Of a stretch of DNA of 6,258 nucleotides, positions 1 to 5,928 are shown piece after piece (position 1 is the stretch's first letter; each line of letters begins with the position of its first letter). The position numbers and the translations under genes are program-made. The notes under the pieces were generated by a model. It searched no databases and was not told the origin of the DNA. It saw only the letters and a program-made list of their open reading frames with translations. This DNA comes from Candidatus Methylarchaceae archaeon HK01M. Its GTDB lineage: Archaea; Thermoproteota; Nitrososphaeria; Nitrososphaerales; JACAEJ01. Where the stretch lies: positions 1 to 6,258 of the forward strand of contig JAKLZD010000082.1 of assembly GCA_024256245.1 (NCBI GenBank). The letters are read 5' to 3'.

Positions 1-62
1 ACGCCTTTGACTACGATTTTTTTAATTTCTTCAACCAGTTTTATTGGATCAAAGAGTTGCAT
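1..62 (-). CDS. 5' end of a gene running off the window, possibly radical SAM protein (partial)
   Basis: An ATG at 62 on the minus strand opens a frame of 20 full codons that leaves the window at base 1. The peptide starts MQLFDPIKLVEEIKKIVV. Its start overlaps the last 14 bases of the upstream methyltransferase-like frame, which suggests an operon-like arrangement. From memory, this kind of opening (FDPIKLAEEI.KIV) occurs in archaeal radical SAM proteins just before an RKYYRFR-like segment, but the CxxxCxxC cluster that would prove it lies outside the window. No Shine-Dalgarno sequence is evident before the ATG. The reading frame is directly visible; the family is only a guess. Confidence 0.4.
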   Translation of the reverse strand, partial: MQLFDPIKLVEEIKKIVVKG

Positions 63-460
63 TATCATTGATCACTGTTTTTACAATCATTTCTCTTTCA
101 CGAATTATTCCTTCTTTTAGGGAAAAAGATTCCAACTTTTTTTTATAAGCTATATATTGGTCTCCGAAGCGTTTAATCAGGTCTATTTCTTCAAAACAGA
201 TGACGATACCAAAGGTAGGTATAGCTAGAAGAGAGAACAAGATTAGAAAAAGCGATTCTATGAGAAAAGTGAGACCGAACAGCATTATTGATTCTCCAAT
301 TGTTCGTGGGTGTCGAATGTATTGGTATATGCCTTTGGTTACTAAAACGGTGTTTTTGTACGGTCTAATGTTTTCTTTACCAATATCTACTCCCTTTCAC
401 CGCTATGTTGCCCCCAATGACAAACAATACTAATATACTATTATTTATATAAAAAGACAT
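49..460 (-). pseudogene. Isoprenylcysteine/phospholipid methyltransferase-like (ICMT/PEMT family) membrane protein, frameshifted
   Basis: The minus-strand frame ending at 49 contains the C-terminal signature of the ICMT/PEMT family. This is LVTKGIYQYIRHPR (about 345-304), a hydrophobic membrane segment, then CFEEIDLIKRFGDQYIAYKK with the paired glutamates at 192-187. The family uses these parts for S-adenosylmethionine binding and methylation of membrane-embedded substrates. The frame is open upstream of its first ATG (285) to about base 390, so the RHP motif would be lost if translation began there. No start codon exists in that extension. An ATG at 460 in another frame encodes a short hydrophobic N-terminus and reaches TAA at 379-377. 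Dropping one base near 385-391 joins the two frames into about 137 residues. Family members are usually longer, with more N-terminal membrane helices, so the gene may also be shortened at the front. A sequencing error is the alternative to a true frameshift. Confidence 0.65.
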
Positions 461-477
461 ATTTCTTTCTTACCTTA

Positions 478-487
478 CAATATATCT
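478..487 (-). promoter_or_regulatory. Possible TATA box for the methyltransferase-like gene
   Basis: An ATATAT run at 480-485 lies about 20-25 bases upstream of the ATG at 460 on the minus strand, close to the distance seen in archaeal leaderless genes. The surrounding DNA is A+T-rich, so a chance match is quite possible. Confidence 0.25.
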
Positions 488-634
488 AAGAACCCATCGC
501 TAGTCTTGCTCAAAAATGTAGCAGCCCTATTTTAATCAAGCGTGAATCTAAGCGTAAACTTAAAGTGAAATTTGGTTATAATTAATTTAGATTCCAAAAC
601 ATAAAGTAAATGTTGATACTATTTGCCTTAGGAA

Positions 635-642
635 TTTATATA
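635..642 (+). promoter_or_regulatory. Archaeal TATA box (TTTATATA)
   Basis: TTTATATA at 635-642 is a close match to the archaeal TATA consensus, preceded by GGAA that could serve as a purine-rich BRE. With the usual spacing of about 25 bases, transcription would begin around 660-666. That is on top of the second of two in-frame ATGs (657 and 663) and at the left edge of the G+C-rich foldable segment. It therefore suits either a leaderless mRNA or a small RNA gene. Confidence 0.5.
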
Positions 643-656
643 CATAAGAAAATCTA

Positions 657-872
657 ATGGCCATGGGTTTAAGGGGGGTCAGCTTCAATCAGCTGATAGC
701 CATATCCGCCCTCGGTACCACACTCGTGGATATGGTTACCCACTCCTTCCCAATTCTTCAGACGTTGACCTATTTTCACTTAGATTTATGCATCAAAAGG
801 TATTATATCTTATTCAGCACTTTTCTAGTCTACTTCTCTGTTCTTCGTATACTAGCTTATTTTGTGCCTTGA
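657..872 (+). CDS. Orphan 71-aa ORF, doubtful coding
   Basis: The frame starts MAMGLRGVSF and has 71 codons. The first 30 or so residues are mixed (NQLIAISALGTTLVDMVTH). The last 25 are strongly hydrophobic (YYILFSTFLVYFSVL) and could form one membrane segment. I do not recognise it. The favourable point is the TATA-like box just upstream, which would put a leaderless start at the ATG at 657 or more likely 663. The unfavourable points are that the first 90 bases carry strong inverted repeats, G+C content falls sharply after about 760, and the hydrophobic tail is what A+T-rich random DNA tends to encode. It may be a small membrane protein, a gene remnant, or a chance frame over an RNA element. 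Confidence 0.2.
   Translation: MAMGLRGVSFNQLIAISALGTTLVDMVTHSFPILQTLTYFHLDLCIKRYYILFSTFLVYFSVLRILAYFVP
665..751 (+). other. Foldable G+C-rich segment: two hairpins inside an outer helix
   Basis: Hairpin A pairs TCAGCT (679-684) with AGCTGA (691-696) around a six-base loop. Hairpin B pairs 697-709 with 726-738, with an 8-bp Watson-Crick core CCATATCC/GGATATGG and two G-U pairs in the longer stem. An outer helix can form between 665-667 plus 671-676 and 743-751 (GGG/CCC, three-base bulge, AAGGGG with CTCCTT), giving a three-way-junction shape. This sits directly downstream of the TATA box at 635-642. It is not a recognisable tRNA, SRP RNA or box C/D RNA. The base pairing was worked out by eye; that it is a functional RNA is inference. 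Confidence 0.3.
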
Positions 873-911
873 CCATCACAACTTTTCGAGTATCTATGAA
901 TCGGCGAATCT

Positions 912-1217
912 TCAAGACAGATACCCTGCCTTCCGCATATATTCTATAGTATCTTGAACAATCTCATCTTCCATATTTAGCTGATACTTGGTAATTCTAT
1001 AGCGATGCTCTATTACCCAACCTATCTCTATCAAGCTCTTCAGGTTTGCCCTCACGTCTATTGGTTTGAGCCCAATCTTTCTTTCAAGGACATACTTTGT
1101 CAGCAATCTTCCAGGATTTTTAGCAAGCTCTTTTAATATTCTCAGTTTGCCTTTGCTTCCTAGACCCGTCTCTATCTTTTTACGGATAGACTTTCCATTT
1201 TCATCCATTATCAACAT
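912..1217 (-). CDS. Winged-helix DNA-binding protein coupled to Orc1/Cdc6
   Basis: This is a 101-residue protein without signal peptide or membrane segment. Residues about 18-80 read as a winged helix-turn-helix: GSKGKLRILKELAKNPG (helix 1), LLTKYVLERKIGL (helix 2), IDVRANLKSLIEIGWV (recognition helix), then a wing ending near RYRITKYQLN. A short helical tail (EDEIVQDTIEYMRKAGYLS) may be for dimerisation. The pattern is that of small archaeal ArsR/MarR-like regulators, with no metal-binding cysteines visible. The ATG at 1217 lies inside the end of the orc1/cdc6 gene, overlapping by 17 bp; a second in-frame ATG at 1208 is an alternative start. The overlap implies co-translation, so it may autoregulate the initiator gene or help it bind origins. 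That role is inference; the fold assignment is fairly safe. Confidence 0.75.
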   Translation of the reverse strand: MLIMDENGKSIRKKIETGLGSKGKLRILKELAKNPGRLLTKYVLERKIGLKPIDVRANLKSLIEIGWVIEHRYRITKYQLNMEDEIVQDTIEYMRKAGYLS

Positions 1218-2367
1218 CGATCCTTATCCTCTCTATCAAACCTTCAAGAAATCTTTCTAAATCTTCGGTTGAGACTTTACTGATCCCTATAGACATAAGG
1301 GATTTGATATCTACTATATCTCTATCTGCAAGATCTTGTACATGCTCTTCTATTTCATCGATGGCTTTGAGCTTACGCTCCTCACAGACCAAGCTACACA
1401 TGCTTCTTATATCTCTCAGTGAGACATAAGGACTCTTGGCACTTCTTAACGCTCTAGCGATAGCAAGTAGGACGATCTTGCCTTTGTAGGAGAGGTTAAT
1501 TATGTCTTCATCGGTAATTGAAGGATGAATCGCACTCATAACCCTCCTTACATGCTCAAGGCTGACTGCTTCAGCCCTATAATTCGAAGCAAGAATACCA
1601 GAATAAAGAAGCAAGTCTAATGCGTATCTAATATCACCATTTACAGGAGGTTTTGGAATCACATTAGAGATATATTCTAATACATCAGTTGTAACTACTC
1701 TCGTTCGGAAAGCTTCTTTAACTCTAGCCTCCAGTATATCAAATATTTCTTTTGAACTATATGAATTAAATGGTATAAGAAAAGTGCCAAGAGTGCTAAG
1801 TTCAGCCCTATCTAGTTTTTTATAAAATTTTGTGCTTCTCGCTGTGAAGATTACGCCCAAAATATTAGTTGGCTCACCTGGCGAAATTTCATCAAGCCTC
1901 GTTAAGTCATATATCACAGATTCCTTCGAATGTCTTACAAAGTAATCTGCTTCATCAAAGGATATGAGCAGGTACTTTTTGGTTCTTTTCAAATGTCTCG
2001 TTAGCTCCGTTAAGAGCTCTTCTGCATTCAGATTTGCTGAGAAGACTTCTGAAGCAGCCTCCTGAACCAAATATCTATACAGAATTATTCGGCTAGCTCC
2101 ATGAACCTTTGGATTGAGGTAAACATGCTTTAGGTCTATTTTTCTCTTCATAGCTTCATTTTGAAACATTTCTCCAAAACGCACAGTTGTAACAGTCTTC
2201 CCACTACCTACGTCACCTATCAATTGTAACACTTTTAGGTATGAGTCTGAAGGATTTTGTAGAGAATCCCATAAAAAGTCTTTCAAGGTTTTGATCTGTT
2301 CTTCACGGTGAGGAAGAAACTTAGGAATATATCTCGGTGAGAGTTTATCCTTGTCTTTGAAAATCAA
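1201..2367 (-). CDS. Orc1/Cdc6 family replication initiator, divergent AAA+ ATPase
   Basis: This 388-residue protein is the usual size for archaeal Orc1/Cdc6, which binds origins and loads MCM helicase. It opens with the typical IFKDKDKLSPRYIPKFLPHRE. Walker A is GDVGSGKT (51-58), Walker B LLISFDEAD (133-141), and sensor 2 is the GDIRYALDLL segment with R247. From about residue 290 the chain suits the C-terminal winged helix that binds DNA. Two points differ from canonical members. The sensor 1 asparagine region reads GVIFTARS (171-178). The following LDxRVxSS arginine-finger segment reads LDRAELSTLG (185-194), without the usual arginine in place. It may therefore be a specialised paralogue rather than the main initiator. 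The start is TTG at 2367: no ATG or GTG lies upstream in frame before a stop, and the N-terminal motif begins at once. No clear Shine-Dalgarno sequence is present. Confidence 0.9.
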   Translation of the reverse strand: MIFKDKDKLSPRYIPKFLPHREEQIKTLKDFLWDSLQNPSDSYLKVLQLIGDVGSGKTVTTVRFGEMFQNEAMKRKIDLKHVYLNPKVHGASRIILYRYLVQEAASEVFSANLNAEELLTELTRHLKRTKKYLLISFDEADYFVRHSKESVIYDLTRLDEISPGEPTNILGVIFTARSTKFYKKLDRAELSTLGTFLIPFNSYSSKEIFDILEARVKEAFRTRVVTTDVLEYISNVIPKPPVNGDIRYALDLLLYSGILASNYRAEAVSLEHVRRVMSAIHPSITDEDIINLSYKGKIVLLAIARALRSAKSPYVSLRDIRSMCSLVCEERKLKAIDEIEEHVQDLADRDIVDIKSLMSIGISKVSTEDLERFLEGLIERIRIDVDNG

Positions 2368-2475
2368 GTCAAGCCTATCTACACTAGAAGGTAGTTATTA
2401 TTCTTGCTATGAAAATGAATAGATGAGAGCTCAGTGATGGACAGATTTTTTCAATGAACATATTACCTTTGGACT
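2368..2475. promoter_or_regulatory. Spacer between helicase and orc1/cdc6 with weak promoter and ORB-like match
   Basis: This 108-bp gap separates the helicase stop from the initiator start on the minus strand. AATAATAA (about 2394-2402, read on minus) lies about 30 bases before the TTG and could be a weak TATA box. No T-run terminator for minus-strand transcription is seen, so read-through from the helicase remains likely. A segment at 2379-2390, read on minus as CTTCTAGTGTAG, partly resembles the core of origin recognition boxes. It is a single poor match. Confidence 0.3.
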
Positions 2476-4572
2476 TCACCTCGATGCCTGAACCACCTGC
2501 CTCACCCTTACACATAGCACTCCTAAGTCGTGGTATAACTCACATAAAGCTTTGAAGCTTGAACCCTTCCTTATCAGCTCCCTAGGTCCATTATAATTCT
2601 TTGGTAACAACCTTGCCCTCCATTTACCATCGACCCATACTACTGCCTGTCCTGCCATTATCTTTTCTATCTCTATATCCATGATCTTGGCCTCAGGTAT
2701 GTTCTTTATCGGTATTGACGATATATTCTTCTTGGTGGCTAAATACTTCTTTTTTGTTAGCTTTGAAAGTGCCACATTTATAACTCCTTTTGTAAAGCCT
2801 TCTTTCTCCATCTCATAGTAGAGTTCTTCATCATTCAGCCCTGATGCTCCTCTCTCTAAAATTTTGAAGTAGATCGTCCTTTCTGCCCTTGCTACTTCCC
2901 TGTTAAGATCTTTGGATCTCTTTGATTCACTTGGAATCAATAATGACTCACGCTTTAATCCTGTAATACGTTGTATCTCTAGAATTTCTTCTTGAGTCAT
3001 AGGCTCGGCTTGAGGCTTCATCCCCATCCTTAATACGGGCTTAAGAATGCTGTTAAGCTTGCTTGCTATACTTTTCATCTTCTCAACCCTTCTTGATGAT
3101 ACATAAAGATAGATCGTATCATAAGTATCGTTGACTACAAGTATCATGACCTTTCCAGCAGTCTTTCTTCCTGTCCTACCTCTTCTCTGAATATACCTTA
3201 TCTCTGATGGTATCGGCTCATAGAATAATACTAAATCCACCTCAGGTATATCCAATCCTTCTTCGGCTATCGATGTAGCTACTAGGGTATTCAGGTATCC
3301 CTTTCTTAGATCATTGATCAACGACGCTTGTTGCTCCTGTGTCAACCCTCTATCTCCTAACCTTGTAGCTTGTCCCACAAACCTCTCAGCCCTTACTCCA
3401 TCTATTTTATTCAACTCTTCAACGAGATGTGCTGCAGTATCTCTATACTGGGTAAATATGAGCATCCTTGAGCTTGGGTTAACTGTTAGCTGATCTTTGA
3501 CTACAATCTTCAGCATTTCAGCCTTTGGATGCTCAGCATAGCACTTACCATTCAACAAATTCAGCAGTTCTCCGTACATCTTGTTTTTCATCAGCGTGAT
3601 ATGGCTTCTCTTATCACCACTCTCCATCCTCTCTAAGAATGCTTTGAGAGTATAAGCCCCCTGAGTCTCTAACAATTCTATCATGTGAAATAATGTTAAT
3701 GCCGATGACTGCTGCATTATAGCTTGATATATCGGCCCTCTCTCCTCTTCTATAGTCATCTCAGCATTAAACCTTAACTCTGCACCTAACTCTATAAGCT
3801 GCTTCCTTGTAACATTCTTGAATATACTCTTCAAGTATCCTCTGATCTTAAGCCATTTGACCTTTGAATCTAACATACCTTTTATGATATCTCTTAATGG
3901 TTGGTACTGTAATGGTAGATCGACCCTCTTCCACTCAACATGAATGGGTTGAACGTATGATCTAACATCAGGATCGCTATCCTCCCTATATTCCACATGC
4001 TCTATGAACAGCGATTCACATACCATCCTAACCCTATCGATACCTGAGCCAGGAGATGCTGTCATCCCTAGGATAAGTGGATAGTCCGAATGCCTCACGT
4101 ACTGCTGTGCGACCTCGGTGTATGCATACTCCTTAACAGATCTATGACATTCATCGAATACCAATAATCCAAAATCGTTCAACTTCAACCCTGCCTTCAA
4201 GATATCATTTCTAACAACTTGAGGAGTGGCAAATATTATTCTAGATGAGTCCCTCCATATAGCTTCTCTATAATCTGACGATACTCTCCCCGTCAGTAAA
4301 GTGAAATCATCTTGAGGAAACCTGACGATCCTCTGAAAAGTATCCTTATGCTGCATGCATAGAGGCCTCGTAGGAGCCATGACGAGAACTCTCTTGTCTC
4401 GATAGTTATACAGCATATTTACAGCTACTAAAGCTGATATTACAGTCTTGCCTAATGCCGTTGGTAATATGACCATCGTATTCTTATCACTTGCAGCCTC
4501 GACTATCTTTCTCTGATAATCCCTATCCTCAACGGTATCTGGGTAGATCAATGGGTGTGACACGTATGGCAT
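2476..4572 (-). CDS. Hef/FANCM-like superfamily 2 helicase without nuclease domain
   Basis: This 698-residue helicase carries all the core motifs of the Hef/MPH1/FANCM group. They are motif I LPTALGKT (36-43), Ia APTRPL (66-71), Ib ATPQVVRND (115-123), II DECH (140-143), III TASPG (171-175), IV LIFTQYRDTA (371-380), V ATSIAEEGLDIPEVD (432-446) and VI QRRGRTGR (462-469). The charged, helical segment at about 220-345 between the two RecA domains matches the family's branched-DNA-binding insert. Euryarchaeal Hef continues into an XPF-type ERKxxxD nuclease and HhH domain. Here neither is visible. Residues about 560-620 look like a winged helix, and about 640-698 (QAVVWVDGKWRARLL to CVRVRQVV) may be an OB-like beta domain. 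Motif I has alanine where PTGLGKT is usual. The likely role is remodelling stalled forks and other branched DNA. It starts 2 bases after the stop of the 107-aa gene, so the two are probably translated together. Confidence 0.92.
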   Translation of the reverse strand: MPYVSHPLIYPDTVEDRDYQRKIVEAASDKNTMVILPTALGKTVISALVAVNMLYNYRDKRVLVMAPTRPLCMQHKDTFQRIVRFPQDDFTLLTGRVSSDYREAIWRDSSRIIFATPQVVRNDILKAGLKLNDFGLLVFDECHRSVKEYAYTEVAQQYVRHSDYPLILGMTASPGSGIDRVRMVCESLFIEHVEYREDSDPDVRSYVQPIHVEWKRVDLPLQYQPLRDIIKGMLDSKVKWLKIRGYLKSIFKNVTRKQLIELGAELRFNAEMTIEEERGPIYQAIMQQSSALTLFHMIELLETQGAYTLKAFLERMESGDKRSHITLMKNKMYGELLNLLNGKCYAEHPKAEMLKIVVKDQLTVNPSSRMLIFTQYRDTAAHLVEELNKIDGVRAERFVGQATRLGDRGLTQEQQASLINDLRKGYLNTLVATSIAEEGLDIPEVDLVLFYEPIPSEIRYIQRRGRTGRKTAGKVMILVVNDTYDTIYLYVSSRRVEKMKSIASKLNSILKPVLRMGMKPQAEPMTQEEILEIQRITGLKRESLLIPSESKRSKDLNREVARAERTIYFKILERGASGLNDEELYYEMEKEGFTKGVINVALSKLTKKKYLATKKNISSIPIKNIPEAKIMDIEIEKIMAGQAVVWVDGKWRARLLPKNYNGPRELIRKGSSFKALCELYHDLGVLCVRVRQVVQASR

Positions 4573-4573
4573 C

Positions 4574-4897
4574 TTAGATCTCTAAGATTTCCTCTCCAGC
4601 CTTCACAGCCTTCTTAGGAGAAGGGTTTGTCTTATCGATACTCTTTAACAATGAAGAGAGCCTATCGTGTTGAAAGAGCTTATTGAATTCCTCGAACTCT
4701 TGTGATGACCTGATCACCAAACCTCTCTTCTTCGTAGGTGAGCCTGATTCATCGGCCGGGTTCAATTCTACAGCAAGCCTAGTTGGTGAGCCCTTGTAGG
4801 CTGGTAGTTTGAGTATAAAGATCCCTGGCACAGTAGTCTTCATCCTAGCCCAATCTGACCCCGTCCTAAGGAAGGATGTTAGCTTATCTTCAGACAT
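4574..4897 (-). CDS. Conserved-looking small protein of unknown function, linked to the Hef-like helicase
   Basis: This is a 107-residue soluble protein. Visible parts are a basic/aromatic opening (TSFLRTGSDWARMKTTVPG), beta-like stretches (GIFILKLPAYKG, TRLAVELNP, RGLVIRSS), a helix (SQEFEEFNKLFQHDRLSSLLKSI) and a short tail rich in charged residues ending GEEILEI. I recall similar small proteins in Thaumarchaeota-type genomes but know no assigned function. The beta-beta-beta-helix order loosely recalls PC4-like single-stranded-DNA-binding folds, which would fit a helicase partner; this is speculation. It is first in the cluster, with the helicase ATG beginning 2 bases after its TAA. The ATG at 4897 is preceded by GGAG that is too close for a normal Shine-Dalgarno. 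A TTAAT-type A/T box near 4925-4935 suggests a nearly leaderless transcript. Confidence 0.7.
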   Translation of the reverse strand: MSEDKLTSFLRTGSDWARMKTTVPGIFILKLPAYKGSPTRLAVELNPADESGSPTKKRGLVIRSSQEFEEFNKLFQHDRLSSLLKSIDKTNPSPKKAVKAGEEILEI

Positions 4898-5112
4898 CTC
4901 CGATCAATTTGGATATCACGTGTTAGTAATTAAGTATTAACTAAGTCTGAGGATTCCTTGATGGCTCTAGGGAAACTTCGCCGATTTCGACGTTACTCTC
5001 TTTAGTATCTTTAAGAAAAGATTTGCATATCAACGTTCAAAGAGATTCATCTATTAGTTAAACAAGAGAATCCATATGCTTTTAAGCGTGATTTTCTTTA
5101 GAACGATAAGCC
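4898..5112. promoter_or_regulatory. Divergent intergenic region with promoters for both flanking genes
   Basis: This 215-bp stretch separates the minus-strand helicase cluster from the plus-strand DUF72 gene. The A/T-rich segment at about 4925-4940 is suitably placed as a TATA box for the minus-strand gene starting at 4897. CTTTTAAG at 5079-5086 serves the plus-strand gene. The middle part (about 4950-5010) is less A/T-rich and contains CTCTAGGGAAAC at 4965-4976, which resembles an origin recognition box core with one base missing. No RNA gene or strong dyad was found. Confidence 0.45.
5079..5086 (+). promoter_or_regulatory. Probable TATA box of the DUF72 gene
   Basis: CTTTTAAG at 5079-5086 is centred about 30 bases upstream of the TTG start at 5113. 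Transcription would begin within a few bases of that codon. No Shine-Dalgarno sequence is visible between, which supports a leaderless or nearly leaderless mRNA. Confidence 0.45.
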
Positions 5113-5928
5113 TTGATTTGGGTAGGGACTTCAGGCTACAGCTTTGCTGACTGGAAGGGAGAGTTCTATCCTAAATCTTTGAAGCAGAAAGATTATCTTA
5201 ACTACTATTCACGCTTCTTCAGTGTAGTTGAAATCGATTCTACTTACTATAGGATTCCCCATCCAAAGATGTTTCTAGCCTTGATACAAAAGGTTCCCCG
5301 CGACTTCAAGTTCACAGTTAAGACTCCTAGCACATTCACACATGAAAGAACGAAGTTTGATGAGACTCTTGAGCCTTACAAGAAGAGCGTCGACCCAATT
5401 CTTCAAAGAGGCATGCTTGTATGCTTCCTAGCGCAGTTTCCCTTCTCTTTCAAATACTCCCCAGAAAATCTCGACTATGTTTCAGAAGTTGCCATAAGCC
5501 TTGATGCTCCAACCTGTATTGAATTCAGGCATGAAAGCTGGCTGAATGAGACGGTCTATGAACATCTTAGAGATAGGGGGATAGGCTTTGTCAATGTAGA
5601 TCTTCCAAAGCTACCAGGCTTACCCCGACCGAGCTCAATAGCCACTTCTGATGAAATTGCGTACATAAGGTTTCATGGCAGAGTAGACGCAAGATCTTGG
5701 TGGCACCCAAAACAACCTCATGAAAGATACAACTACGAATATTCAGAGGATGAACTCAAAGAATGGGTTCCAAGAATACAAGAGTTAAAGGGCATGGCTA
5801 AAGAGCTCTACATCTTATTCAACAATCATTATCAGGGAAGATCAGTTAGATCCGCCAACACTATTAAGAAGCTTCTTCCCAAAAAAGATGTCGCTACGAT
5901 AAGGCGGACACAAAGAACGCTGTTTTGA
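5113..5928 (+). CDS. DUF72 (YecE-like) TIM-barrel family protein
   Basis: This 271-residue soluble protein has the normal length and motifs of the DUF72/YecE family. They are VGTSGYSFADWKGEFYP at residues 4-20, the VEIDSTYYRIP strand-turn (39-49), FKFTVKTP (65-72), CIEFRHESW (135-143), AYIRFHGR (183-190) and LYILFNNHYQG near 232-242. The family folds as a TIM barrel with conserved acidic and histidine residues suggesting an enzyme or metal site. No reaction is established. The start is TTG at 5113, because a TAA lies two codons upstream in frame and the conserved VGTSG motif follows almost directly. The gene stands alone on the plus strand, divergent from the helicase cluster. The last residues TQRTLF resemble a shortened clamp-binding motif. 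No defects are seen. Confidence 0.93.
   Translation: MIWVGTSGYSFADWKGEFYPKSLKQKDYLNYYSRFFSVVEIDSTYYRIPHPKMFLALIQKVPRDFKFTVKTPSTFTHERTKFDETLEPYKKSVDPILQRGMLVCFLAQFPFSFKYSPENLDYVSEVAISLDAPTCIEFRHESWLNETVYEHLRDRGIGFVNVDLPKLPGLPRPSSIATSDEIAYIRFHGRVDARSWWHPKQPHERYNYEYSEDELKEWVPRIQELKGMAKELYILFNNHYQGRSVRSANTIKKLLPKKDVATIRRTQRTLF

Larger units (their letters stand above)
461..656. other. Intergenic A+T-rich region
   Basis: This is about 195 bases between the divergent left-end genes and the orphan ORF. It is rich in A and T, with no open frame worth calling on either strand. The hexamer AAGCGT occurs twice within about 20 bases (near 539 and 552) and again at 5084, but these copies are too short to interpret. 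The only convincing signal is the TATA-like box at its right edge. Confidence 0.5.

Noticed and set aside
200..433. 77-codon plus-strand ORF
   Set aside because: It lies opposite the methyltransferase-like frame, which has recognisable family motifs; the plus-strand peptide resembles nothing and has no promoter.
660..751. tRNA gene
   Set aside because: No T-arm GGTTCAAATCC-like sequence, no seven-base acceptor stem, and the long hairpin does not fit a cloverleaf.
669..779. GTG-started 36-codon minus-strand ORF inside the foldable segment
   Set aside because: It is short, has no promoter or ribosome site, and its peptide is unrecognised; it probably reflects the higher G+C of this stretch.
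1066..1260. 64-codon plus-strand ORF
   Set aside because: It is antisense to the winged-helix and Orc1/Cdc6 genes, both well supported.
3121..4572. Helicase as an RNA-sensing or type I restriction motor
   Set aside because: The LPTxLGKT, DECH, helical insert and QRRGRTGR combination points to Hef/FANCM rather than to HsdR or other SF2 groups.
4961..5005. 14-aa basic peptide (MALGKLRRFRRYSL) behind a GAGG element
   Set aside because: Too short to support; no known ribosomal or regulatory peptide matches, and it lies in a promoter region.
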